A stretch of 64,000 bases of DNA, from the NCBI RefSeq assembly GCF_013410375.1, contig NZ_JACCFL010000001.1, positions 2,914,001-2,978,000 on the forward strand. Direction: 5' to 3'. Each line of letters opens with the position of its first letter. Position 1 is the first letter of the stretch. Under the pieces are notes generated by a model. It made no database searches. It was not told the origin of the DNA and saw only the letters and a list, made by a program, of their open reading frames with translations. Positions 39,971-47,685 of this stretch are shown piece by piece. Source of the DNA: Leifsonia shinshuensis. Lineage in GTDB: Bacteria > Actinomycetota > Actinomycetes > Actinomycetales > Microbacteriaceae. Made by a program: the position numbers and the translations under genes.

Positions 39971-41110
39971 TCAGGACGCGGGGCAGGTGGGGAGCTTCGC
40001 GGTGCTCGCGCCGCTGCTCACGGCCTCCAGCACGGCGAGCGAGTCCTTCAGGGTCTTCACCGCGAACACGTGCAGGCCGGAGGGGATGTGCCCGGTGACC
40101 TCGTCGCAGTTCGAGGCGGGCGCGAGGAAGTAGCTCGCTCCTCCGGTGTCGCGCGCCGCGTACATCTTCTGCCGGATCCCGCCGATCGGCCCGATGGTGC
40201 CGACGTTGTCGATCGTGCCGGTGCCGGCGACCTTCCTGCCGCCGTTGAGCTTGTCCGGCGTCAGCTTGTCGATGATCCCGAGCGCGAACATCTGGCCGGC
40301 GCTGGGGCCGCCGACGTTGTTGAGCTGGATGTTCACGTCGAACGGGAACGTGTAGTCCATCCCGGCGCCGATCCCGAGCACGACCTGGCCCTGGGTCTCG
40401 GTGGGCGTGATCGAGACGGTGGACGCGGCGCCGGAGCGCACGATCCCGATCTCGGCGGCCTTGCCCGTGCCGTTCTCGTTGACCGCCGCGCGGAGGGCGG
40501 CGACGCTCTCGATCTCCTTGCCGTTGACGCTGGTGATCTCGTCGCCGGTCTTCAGCACCTTCGCGGCCGGCGTGCCGGGGATGAGCTGCTTGACCGCGAC
40601 GGCCTGCGGGAAGTGGTAGCCGAGCTGGTTGAGGGCGGCGGCGATGGCGTCCTGCTGGGAGTCGGTCATCAGGGCGGCGTTCGCGGCGTTGGACTGCTCG
40701 GTGGTGGTGCCCGGCGGGAACACGGCGTCGATCGGCTGCACGGCGCGGCTCGGGTCGAACCACGCGGTCATGATGTCCAGCCAGCTCGGCCGCTGGTCCG
40801 GGTTGCCGACGACGGAGACGGTGAGCAGGTCGAGCGACCCGGCGGTCGGATAGGTCTTCTGGCCGGGGATGCTGATCAGCGGCTTGGCGTTCGCCGCCGG
40901 CGGCGTCCCCACCGCCTGGTCGGTGCCGAGCGTGTTGAAGACGGGACCGGGCTGCTCGATGACGAACGGGGCCGGCGCGATCGCCAGCACGAGGGCGAGC
41001 GCGACGGCGACGGCGATCGAGACCCAGCCGATGATCGCGCGACGCGAGGGGGCCACCCTGCCGTGCCCGCCGGGAGGCACGGGGTGGTCGTCGTCGGTGA
41101 ACAGGGTCAC
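39971..41110 (-). CDS. YlbL-like PDZ/Lon-type membrane protease
   Basis: 379 residues. A cytoplasmic start with Pro/Gly, one TM helix (I-G-W-V-S-I-A-V-A-V-A-L-A-L-V), a PDZ domain (~165-240; L-I-P-G-T-P-A-A-K-V-L-K-T-G-D) and a C-terminal Lon-like (S16) domain with Ser in G-G-P-S-A-G-Q-M-F and Lys in I-R-Q-K-M-Y-A-A, forming a Ser-Lys dyad. It acts on envelope proteins outside the membrane. The GTG at 41110 has AAGGGA upstream; a longer in-frame start at 41146 is less likely. Confidence 0.9.
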   Translation of the reverse strand: MTLFTDDDHPVPPGGHGRVAPSRRAIIGWVSIAVAVALALVLAIAPAPFVIEQPGPVFNTLGTDQAVGTPPAANAKPLISIPGQKTYPTAGSLDLLTVSVVGNPDQRPSWLDIMTAWFDPSRAVQPIDAVFPPGTTTEQSNAANAALMTDSQQDAIAAALNQLGYHFPQAVAVKQLIPGTPAAKVLKTGDEITSVNGKEIESVAALRAAVNENGTGKAAEIGIVRSGAASTVSITPTETQGQVVLGIGAGMDYTFPFDVNIQLNNVGGPSAGQMFALGIIDKLTPDKLNGGRKVAGTGTIDNVGTIGPIGGIRQKMYAARDTGGASYFLAPASNCDEVTGHIPSGLHVFAVKTLKDSLAVLEAVSSGASTAKLPTCPAS

Positions 41111-41267
41111 GCGCTGTCCCTTCGGTCGTGTTCGCCACGGGCGCACAGCCCACGGCTCGGCCCGAGCCGATTCTCACCCGGCTCGCGGTGATCTCGGGCT
41201 AGCGTAGATGCCAAGCCTGGAAAGCCGTAATCGCACGGCCGGATCCAGCCGAGACGAGGGGCGCGCG

Positions 41268-42611
41268 ATGTCCGACGAGCCGAACAAAGAACCGGACGAC
41301 GAGTTCCGGGACATGCTGCGGGAGTTCCTGTCCGGCGACTCCTCCATCGACCCGAGCCAGCTCGCCGGAGCGGCCGGTCTGCCCAACGACCCCGCGGCCA
41401 TCCAGCAGCTGCTCGGGCAGCTGCAGAACGCGTTGATGAACCCGGGCGGCGGCATCAACTGGGACCTGGCCTCCCAGCAGGCCCGCACGCTCGCCGGCGA
41501 GGGCGCCCACCCGGTCACCCCGGCCGAGCGCTCGGCGCTCGACCAGGCCTTCCACGTCGCCGCGCTCTGGCTCGACGAGGCCACGACGGTGGCGGGGCTC
41601 TCCACCCAGCCCGAGCTCATCGGCCGCGCCGAGTGGGCCCGGCAGACCATGCCGCTCTGGACCCAGCTCGCCGAGCCCGTCGCGCTCAGCATCTCCGACG
41701 CGCTCACCCGCGTTCTCACCGAGCAGGCGCCGGAGGAGATGCAGGGCATGATCCAGAACGCCGGCCAGGTGATGCGCTCGGTCGGCGGCGCCCTGTTCGC
41801 CATGCAGCTCGGCCAGGTGGTCGGCCAGCTCGCCAAGGAGGTCGTCTCCGGCGGCGACATCGGCATCCCGCTGCTCGCCGACGGCACGGCCGCGCTCATC
41901 CCGCAGAACGTCGCCGAGTTCGGCGAGGGCCTCGACATCCCGACCGACCAGGTGCAGCTCTACCTCGCGGTGCGCGAGCTCGCGCACGCCCGGCTGTTCC
42001 GGCACGCGAAGTGGCTGCGGCTGCAGCTCATCACCCAGATCACCGCGTTCGCGCGCGGCATCACGATCGACACCGACCGGCTGGAGTCGCTCGCCGAGAG
42101 CTTCGACCCGTCCAACCCGGAGGAGCTGCGCGAGGCGATGGTCTCCGGAGCGCTCATCCCGCCCAAGACCGAGGAGCAGCAGGAGGCCCTCGGTCGCCTG
42201 GAGACGGTGCTCGCGCTGGTCGAGGGCTGGGTCGACGTGGTCACCGCGGGAGCCACCCGGCTACTGCCGAAGGCCGACGCGATCGCCGAGACGGTGCGCC
42301 GCCGGCGCGCGGCCGGCGGCCCGGCCGAGTCGGCGTTCTCGACGCTGGTCGGCCTCGAGCTGCGCCCGCGCCGGCTCCGCGACGCGGCGGCGATGTGGCA
42401 GGCCGTCACCGACGCCGTCGGGCAGGAGGCCCGCGACCGGCTCTGGTCGCACCCCGACCTGCTCCCCCAGGCCGCCGACCTCGACGACCCGGCCCGGCTC
42501 GTCGCCCGGCTCACCGCCGCGGCCACCGGCCAGGAGCCCGAGCGCGACGAGCTCGACCAGGCGATCGAGGACCTGCTCCGCGGCGACGGCGACGGCCCGA
42601 CCGAGGACTGA
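41268..42611 (+). CDS. Zincin-like metalloprotease family protein (DUF2342)
   Basis: 447 residues. The central helix Y-L-A-V-R-E-L-A-H-A-R-L-F-R-H (about residue 225-240) is an E-x2-H zinc helix in which the first His of H-E-x2-H is Arg, as I recall for one actinobacterial subgroup of this family. The N-terminus is acidic, and the C-terminus ends in D-L-L-R-G-D-G-D. Whether it still cleaves peptides is uncertain. ATG 41268 is preceded by GACGAGGGG. It is divergent from the YlbL-like gene, and a 15-bp hairpin lies 32 nt after the stop. Confidence 0.88.
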   Translation: MSDEPNKEPDDEFRDMLREFLSGDSSIDPSQLAGAAGLPNDPAAIQQLLGQLQNALMNPGGGINWDLASQQARTLAGEGAHPVTPAERSALDQAFHVAALWLDEATTVAGLSTQPELIGRAEWARQTMPLWTQLAEPVALSISDALTRVLTEQAPEEMQGMIQNAGQVMRSVGGALFAMQLGQVVGQLAKEVVSGGDIGIPLLADGTAALIPQNVAEFGEGLDIPTDQVQLYLAVRELAHARLFRHAKWLRLQLITQITAFARGITIDTDRLESLAESFDPSNPEELREAMVSGALIPPKTEEQQEALGRLETVLALVEGWVDVVTAGATRLLPKADAIAETVRRRRAAGGPAESAFSTLVGLELRPRRLRDAAAMWQAVTDAVGQEARDRLWSHPDLLPQAADLDDPARLVARLTAAATGQEPERDELDQAIEDLLRGDGDGPTED

Positions 42612-42615
42612 CCCC

Positions 42616-42643
42616 ACCACCCGCGGCCAACCACCCGCGGCCA
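42616..42643. repeat. 14-bp perfect tandem duplication
   Basis: ACCACCCGCGGCCA occurs twice back to back (42616-42629, 42630-42643) in the spacer between the DUF2342 stop and the hairpin. It looks like a recent slippage event. Confidence 0.9.
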
Positions 42644-42726
42644 GCGGAGGAGATCCGCCCGTCCAGCACGCGGATCTCCTCCGCACGCTGCCGCCACCCG
42701 GCGTGTCGGCGCCGATCTCCTCCGTT
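42644..42726. repeat. Intergenic repeat copy A: 15-bp hairpin plus extra arm
   Basis: GCGGAGGAGATCCGC (42644-42658) and GCGGATCTCCTCCGC (42670-42684) are perfect inverted repeats with an 11-nt loop, a strong terminator for the DUF2342 gene. A third element (42701-42726) begins GCGTGTCG and ends GATCTCCTCCGTT. A very similar arrangement is seen at 54868-54951. Confidence 0.8.
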
Positions 42727-42808
42727 GCCCACCTGCGGATGAACCGCGAGGCGTGCGAGACCTGTGGATAACCGTCTCGGGGCCGTCCCCCCACGGCAGG
42801 ATGGCGGG

Positions 42809-43729
42809 ATGGTCCACAAGCTCGACCCCAGCATCCCTCGGGTGTGGCGCACGCCGCGCACCCTCCAGTTCGGCGTCGAACGGCCCCGCCTGATCCTCGA
42901 ACCGGTCGGCGCGGCCGAGGAGCGGTTGATCGCGGCGCTGGCGGCCGGGGCGACGCCCGGCGCCCTGCGGATGATCGCCCGCGGCGCGGGAGCGGGGCCG
43001 GCCGCGGTCGACGCCCTGCTCGCGCGGCTGCGCCCCGTGCTGGAGACCCGTCCGGACGCAGAGCCCGGCGACGCGCCGATCGTCGTCCTCGACGGCAGCG
43101 GCCCCACGGCGGCCCGCATCCTCGCCCTGCTGCGGGAGGCTGGGGTCGACGTGCGCAGCGGTCTCGCCGCCGACGATCCCGCCGTCGACCTCGCGGCGGC
43201 GGCCGTCCTCGTCGGCGCGTACGCGATCGCGCCGCACCGGCACCAGCGCTGGCTGCGCCGCGACGTCCCGCACCTGGCGGTGGTGTTCGGCGACGGCGGG
43301 GTGACCGTCGGCCCGTTCGTGCGGCCCGGCGACGGCGCGTGCCTGCGCTGCGTCGACCTCCACCGCCGGGACGCCGACCCGGCCTGGCCGGCGCTCGCGG
43401 CGCAACTCCACACCCGGCCGCTGCCCGGCGAGACGGAGCTGGTGTGCGGCGCGGCGGCGTCGGCCGCGGCCGGCGCGGTCCTCGCGCTGCTGCGTGGCAC
43501 GCAGGATCGCTCGGACGCCGCGTTGCGCTACGACGCGACCGCCGCGCGCTGGTCGGAGCGGCGGTGGGAGCCGCACCCGGAGTGCGGGTGCCTCACTCCG
43601 CTCGCGGAGCCTGCGCCCGCACCGGAGCCAGTTCCGCGAGGAACCGCGAGGCCTGGCGCGTCACCGGGCGGCCGGGCTGGGTTCCGCGCTGCGCCCAGCT
43701 CAGCCGCAGCCGGTGCCTGGCGCGGGTGA
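42809..43729 (+). CDS. TOMM/ThiF-like protein of unknown role
   Basis: 306 residues. The middle has a Rossmann-like strand (A-P-I-V-V-L-D-G-S-G-P-T-A), and there are two pairs of cysteines, C-L-R-C-V-D-L-H-R and H-P-E-C-G-C, suited to a structural zinc. It resembles the leader-binding/cyclodehydratase-related proteins of peptide-modification pathways and an actinobacterial ThiF-like family. No precursor peptide is visible nearby. ATG 42809 is 6 nt after CAGGAT (42797-42802), so leaderless. The last 45 codons (to 43729) run across the 3' end of the convergent helicase gene and look like low-complexity read-through. Confidence 0.75.
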   Translation: MVHKLDPSIPRVWRTPRTLQFGVERPRLILEPVGAAEERLIAALAAGATPGALRMIARGAGAGPAAVDALLARLRPVLETRPDAEPGDAPIVVLDGSGPTAARILALLREAGVDVRSGLAADDPAVDLAAAAVLVGAYAIAPHRHQRWLRRDVPHLAVVFGDGGVTVGPFVRPGDGACLRCVDLHRRDADPAWPALAAQLHTRPLPGETELVCGAAASAAAGAVLALLRGTQDRSDAALRYDATAARWSERRWEPHPECGCLTPLAEPAPAPEPVPRGTARPGASPGGRAGFRAAPSSAAAGAWRG

Positions 43730-45326
43730 TGCCCACGTACAGCAGGCGACGCTCCTCGTCGATCTGCTCGAAGCTGGAGGCGTAGCTGATCGGGACCAGC
43801 CCCTCGGAGAGCCCGACCACGTAGACGGAGTCCCACTCCAGGCCCTTCGCCGCGTGCAGCGTGGCCAGGGTCACCGCGGCCATCGTCGGCTCGTGCTGAC
43901 CGGCCTGGCGGGCCATCAGCTCGTCGGTGAAGCGTCGGAACGTCGCGCCCTCCGGCATCTCGTCGACCAGTCCCATGATCGCGTTCAGCGACTCCCAGCG
44001 CTCCCGCACCGCTCCGCGGCCCTCCGGAGGCTGCACGGACCAGCCGAGCGTCCGCAGCACGTCGCTGACCGACTTGAACAACGGCTCGTCGGTCGCCGCG
44101 ACGCTCGCCGCGCGCAGCGTCATCACCGCCTGACGCACCTCCGGCAGGTCGAAGAAGCGCTTCGAACCGCGCAGTTGGTAGCTGATGCCGAGGTCGCCGA
44201 GCGCCTGCTCCAGGGCAGCCGCCTGCACGTTCACGCGGTAGAGGATCGCGATGCTCTCCGGCCGCGCGCCCGCCGCCAGCTCCGCCGCGATGCTCCCGGC
44301 GACGGCCCGGGCCTCCGCGCGGTCGTCCTCGAACGCCGCGGGCGCCGGCACCTCGTCGCCCGGCTTCGCCTCGTGGACCGCGTGCAGGGTGAGCGCCCCC
44401 GATCGTCCGCGCATCAGCCGGTTGGCGGTGTCGATGACCGCCGGCGCCGACCGGTAGTTCTGCTCCAGTCGCACCACGGTCGCCCCGGGGTGCTCCCGCT
44501 CGAAGTCCAGCAGGTACTCGCTGCGGGCGCCGGCGAACGAGTAGATGGTCTGGCTGGCGTCGCCGACGACGCAGAGGTCACGTCGGGTGCCGAGCCACAA
44601 CCGGAGGAGGTCGTGCTGCAGCGGGGAGACGTCCTGGTACTCGTCCACGACGAAGTAGCGGTACTGCTCGCGCACCTGCAGCGCGACGGACGGCTCGGTC
44701 TCGATCATGCCGGCGCAGACCAGCAGCACGTCCTCGAAGTCGATCTGCTTGCGCTCGTCCTTGAGCTCCTCGTAGGTCCGGTGCAGGTCGACCAGCTGCT
44801 CCGCCTTCAGCGTCCCGGGCAGCGGCCGGGAGGCCAGCGCCGCGGCGTACTCGTCCAGCCCCAGGCTGGACACCTTGCGCCACTCGATCTCGGCGGCGAC
44901 GTCGCGGAGCGTCGCGGTGTCTACGCGCAGCCCCAGCTTCTCTGCGGCGTGGCCGAGCACGCGGCCCTTGCCGTCGAGCACGCTCGGGAGCTGCCCGCCG
45001 ACGACCTGCGGCCAGAAGTAGTTCAGCTGCGCCAGCGCGGCGGCGTGGAAGGTCCGGGCCGACACTCCCCCGGCGCCGAGCTGCCGCAGCCGCCCGCGGA
45101 GCTCGGCGGCGGCGCGGTTGGTGAAGGTCAGCGCCATCACCCGGTTCGGCGTGAACGCCCCGGAGGCGACCCCGTAGGCGATGCGGTGGGTGATCGCGCG
45201 GGTCTTGCCCGTGCCGGCGCCCGCCAGGACGCACACCGGGCCGAACAGCGCCTCCGCGGCCACGCGCTGCTGCGCGTCCAGCCCGGCCAGCAGGCCGTCG
45301 GGACCCGACGCCGTCACCGTGCTCAC
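43593..45326 (-). CDS. UvrD/PcrA-type ATP-dependent DNA helicase (UvrD2-like)
   Basis: 577 residues. SF1A motifs: Q-motif L-D-A-Q-Q-R, Walker A A-G-A-G-T-G-K-T-R, Ia T-F-T-N-R-A-A, II V-V-D-E-Y-Q-D, III G-D-A-S-Q-T-I-Y, IV Q-N-Y-R-S, V H-A-A-K-G-L-E-W and VI L-Y-V-G-I-T-R-A-R. It unwinds DNA 3'-to-5' in repair. The order helicase then nudC matches mycobacterial uvrD2. No HRDC domain or Cys cluster is seen at the C-terminus, so it is shorter than mycobacterial UvrD2. GTG 45326 follows GAGGG. Its 3' end overlaps the convergent TOMM-like gene by 137 bp. Confidence 0.92.
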   Translation of the reverse strand: MSTVTASGPDGLLAGLDAQQRVAAEALFGPVCVLAGAGTGKTRAITHRIAYGVASGAFTPNRVMALTFTNRAAAELRGRLRQLGAGGVSARTFHAAALAQLNYFWPQVVGGQLPSVLDGKGRVLGHAAEKLGLRVDTATLRDVAAEIEWRKVSSLGLDEYAAALASRPLPGTLKAEQLVDLHRTYEELKDERKQIDFEDVLLVCAGMIETEPSVALQVREQYRYFVVDEYQDVSPLQHDLLRLWLGTRRDLCVVGDASQTIYSFAGARSEYLLDFEREHPGATVVRLEQNYRSAPAVIDTANRLMRGRSGALTLHAVHEAKPGDEVPAPAAFEDDRAEARAVAGSIAAELAAGARPESIAILYRVNVQAAALEQALGDLGISYQLRGSKRFFDLPEVRQAVMTLRAASVAATDEPLFKSVSDVLRTLGWSVQPPEGRGAVRERWESLNAIMGLVDEMPEGATFRRFTDELMARQAGQHEPTMAAVTLATLHAAKGLEWDSVYVVGLSEGLVPISYASSFEQIDEERRLLYVGITRARHRLRLSWAQRGTQPGRPVTRQASRFLAELAPVRAQAPRAE

Positions 45327-45336
45327 GGCGTCGCCC

Positions 45337-46356
45337 TCACAGCGCGGGCGGCTCGTCGAGCGGGCCGCCGTACCAGTCCTCGATCAGCGCGCGGGCGATG
45401 GACGACCGGCCGGGCAGGATGATCTGCTCCCTGGCCTCCCACAGCTCGTCGCGGCTGAACCAGCGCAGGTCGAGGATCTCCTCGCCGTCCGGCGCGAGCG
45501 CCGCGGGCGGCTGGTCGTCGGCCAGCCGCGCCGTCATGCCGACCATGACGGAGGCCGGGAACGGCCACGGCTGCGAGCCCTTGTAGCGGGCGTCGGTCAC
45601 CCGGACGCCCGCCTCCTCGAAGATCTCGCGCTCCACGGCCGACTCGAAGGACTCGCCCGGCTCCACGAACCCGGCCAGCAGCGAGTAGCGCGAGTGCTCC
45701 CACATCGCGTTCGAGCCGAGCAGCAGCCGGTCGTCGGCGTCGAGGACGGTGACGATCACGGCGGGGTCGGTGCGCGGGAACACCTCGGAGCCGTCCTCGA
45801 AGCAGCGCCGCACCCAGCCGGCCTGCTCCACCACGGTGGGGGTCCCGCAGCGCGGGCAGTGCGTGTGCGAGGCGTGCCAGTTCGCGATGGCGAGGGCCTC
45901 GGTGAACAGGCCTGCGTCGCGGTCGCTCAGCGCGGTGGCGACCGTGCGGAGGTTGCCCCAGCGCGCCTCGTCGGGCTCCAGCTCGGTCGCGGCGGCGTCG
46001 GTGAGGACCTCCAGGACCACCGCGGACCCGGCCGGCTGGCCCGGGGCGTCCACGAGCGTGCGGCCGAGGTAGACGCGCACGAGCGCGGCCGTCACCCGCT
46101 CCACCGGGAGCAGGTCGAGCTCGGCGGGACCGGCGTCCGGAGCGCTCCAGCCGTCGGAGGCCGGCGTCGCCGCCGGCACGCTCTCCGGGGTCAGCAGCGC
46201 TCGGCCCTTCCAGAGCGCGAGGACCCGGGTCGTCGGTTCCTCCCAGAGCTCGTCGAACAGCGCGGGACGCGAACGCGCGGCGTGATCGCGGTCGATCGCG
46301 TGGCGCGAGAGCGGGAGCGCGGCGAGCGGCAGCGCGGACGTCGATGCGGACGACAT
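45337..46356 (-). CDS. nudC: NAD(H) pyrophosphatase, NudC-type Nudix hydrolase
   Basis: 339 residues. C-P-R-C-G near residue 160 starts the zinc ribbon; the third Cys is in R-R-C-F-E-D, but a fourth Cys is not seen. The Nudix box G-F-V-E-P-G-E-S-F, then R-E-I-F-E-E-A-G-V, and the NADH-specific S-Q-P-W-P-F-P-A-S are intact. It hydrolyses NADH to NMNH and AMP and may remove NAD caps from RNA. ATG 46356 has GAAGGG upstream; an in-frame ATG at 46422 is too close to the -10. It lies 10 nt before the helicase gene. Confidence 0.95.
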   Translation of the reverse strand: MSSASTSALPLAALPLSRHAIDRDHAARSRPALFDELWEEPTTRVLALWKGRALLTPESVPAATPASDGWSAPDAGPAELDLLPVERVTAALVRVYLGRTLVDAPGQPAGSAVVLEVLTDAAATELEPDEARWGNLRTVATALSDRDAGLFTEALAIANWHASHTHCPRCGTPTVVEQAGWVRRCFEDGSEVFPRTDPAVIVTVLDADDRLLLGSNAMWEHSRYSLLAGFVEPGESFESAVEREIFEEAGVRVTDARYKGSQPWPFPASVMVGMTARLADDQPPAALAPDGEEILDLRWFSRDELWEAREQIILPGRSSIARALIEDWYGGPLDEPPAL

Positions 46357-46423
46357 CGGGATCCCTTCGAAGCGTGGAGGAGTTGCAAGGCGTGGCGGAA
46401 CTGCCCACGCGCGGATGTCCATT

Positions 46424-46430
46424 TAGCCTA
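46424..46430. promoter_or_regulatory. Overlapping divergent -10 elements (nudC / phosphotransferase-like gene)
   Basis: The 7-bp TAGCCTA reads as TAGCCT on the plus strand (46424-46429, 6 nt before ATG 46436) and as TAGGCT on the minus strand (46425-46430, upstream of nudC with a ~60-nt leader). The two -10 hexamers occupy the same DNA, so only one polymerase could be bound at a time. Confidence 0.5.
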
Positions 46431-46435
46431 GGTCC

Positions 46436-47482
46436 ATGGCCAGATCCCCTCTCACTCTAGCCGCGCTGGCCAGCTCGGCCGTGCCCGACCTGACTGTCAC
46501 CGCGACCCGCGCGCACACCGCGGACGGAGCGGGCGAGTTCGACTCCGCCGTGCTCACCGCGGCCGACGGGAGCGCCCGCATCGTGCGCGTCCCGCTCACC
46601 CAGGCGGCCGAGACCGAGCAGAGCTCCGACCTCGTCGCCCTGCGCGCGCTGACGACCGGCATCCGCAGCCGCCTCCCGTTCGACGTGCCGACCTACCTGG
46701 GCCAGGCGCCCGTCGGGGGCACCCGCGCCATCGTCTACGACTTCCTGCCCGGCGAGCACGTCGCCGTCGAGGACATCCCCCCGGGCGACGGACTGGCCGG
46801 GTCCATCGGGCACGCGATCGCCGCGATCCACACCCTGCCGACCAGCTTCGTCGGAGAGGCGGGGCTTCCCGTCCTCTCCGCCGCCGAGTGCCTGTCCTCG
46901 ACCGCGGCGCTGATCGAGTCCGCCGTCTCGACCGGCAAAGTCCCCGCGGCCCTGCGCGACCGCTGGCGCGACGCCGTCGCCGACCACTCCGTCTGGCAGT
47001 TCCAGCCCACGGTCATCAACGGCGCGCTGACCGCCGACTCGTTCCTGATCGACGGGGAGTCGGTCTCCGCGGTGCTCGGCTGGTCGGCGCTGCGCGTCGG
47101 CGACCCGGCCCGCGACCTGCACTGGCTGCTCGCCATGGACCCGGAGGCGACGGACGGCGCGCTCATCGCCTACGCCACCACCCGCCAGGTCGCCACCGAC
47201 CGCCAGTTCACCCAGCGCGCGATGCTGTACGCCGAGCTGGAGGTCGCGCGCTGGCTGCTGCACGGCCGCGAGCTCCGCGACCAGAGCATCGTGGACGACG
47301 CGGTGGAGATGCTCGACGGCCTGGTCGACCGGGTGCACAGCAACACGGTCACCCCGCTCTCGACGGCCACCGGCCCGATCATGGCCGTAGACGACGTCGA
47401 GGCAATGCTCGACCGCACCCCCGGCGACCGCTCCGCGGCCCGCCCCGGCGGCATGCGCCCGGTCGACGACCAGGCCGGCTGA
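46436..47482 (+). CDS. APH/ChoK-fold phosphotransferase-like protein, probable pseudokinase
   Basis: 348 residues. The fold is aminoglycoside-phosphotransferase-like: I-V-Y-D-F-L-P-G-E (hinge, about residue 100), a helical region with A-I-A-A-I-H-T-L, then the expected H-G-D-x-H-x2-N loop reads V-I-N-G-A-L-T-A-D-S-F, and the expected I-D-F/W-E reads L-G-W-S-A-L-R-V-G-D-P-A-R-D-L. Both the catalytic Asp and the metal-binding Asp appear replaced, while the structural G-D-P-x-x-D-L is kept. It may bind a ligand or nucleotide without catalysis. ATG 46436 is leaderless. It is divergent from nudC. Confidence 0.8.
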   Translation: MARSPLTLAALASSAVPDLTVTATRAHTADGAGEFDSAVLTAADGSARIVRVPLTQAAETEQSSDLVALRALTTGIRSRLPFDVPTYLGQAPVGGTRAIVYDFLPGEHVAVEDIPPGDGLAGSIGHAIAAIHTLPTSFVGEAGLPVLSAAECLSSTAALIESAVSTGKVPAALRDRWRDAVADHSVWQFQPTVINGALTADSFLIDGESVSAVLGWSALRVGDPARDLHWLLAMDPEATDGALIAYATTRQVATDRQFTQRAMLYAELEVARWLLHGRELRDQSIVDDAVEMLDGLVDRVHSNTVTPLSTATGPIMAVDDVEAMLDRTPGDRSAARPGGMRPVDDQAG

Positions 47483-47500
47483 GCCTCCGTCGGCAACTCC

Positions 47501-47522
47501 GGAACTCCGCCGCCGGAGTTCC
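47501..47522 (+). terminator. 9-bp hairpin after the phosphotransferase-like gene
   Basis: GGAACTCCG (47501-47509) and CGGAGTTCC (47514-47522) form a perfect stem around CCGC, 19 nt past the stop codon. Confidence 0.6.
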
Positions 47523-47562
47523 CCGAAATGCCCGTTCAACCGGACATCCACCCCGAAACGGC

Positions 47563-47685
47563 CCCGATCTCCGGAGTTACAGACGGCCACTGCGTCGCGA
47601 ATTCCGGAGATCCGGGCCTCCCGCAGCCCGATCTCCGGAGTTACGGATGATTCGGGCGGGTGAGCGGAGGGGACTCCGGAGTTAC
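47563..47685. repeat. Cluster of CTCCGGAGTTAC repeats
   Basis: CCCGATCTCCGGAGTTAC occurs exactly twice (47563-47580, 47627-47644; 64 bp apart), and CTCCGGAGTTAC a third time (47674-47685). The third copy contains the stop codon (TTA on plus) of the AddA-like gene. The core TCCGGA is palindromic. The region between the convergent genes has no other content. Confidence 0.85.
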
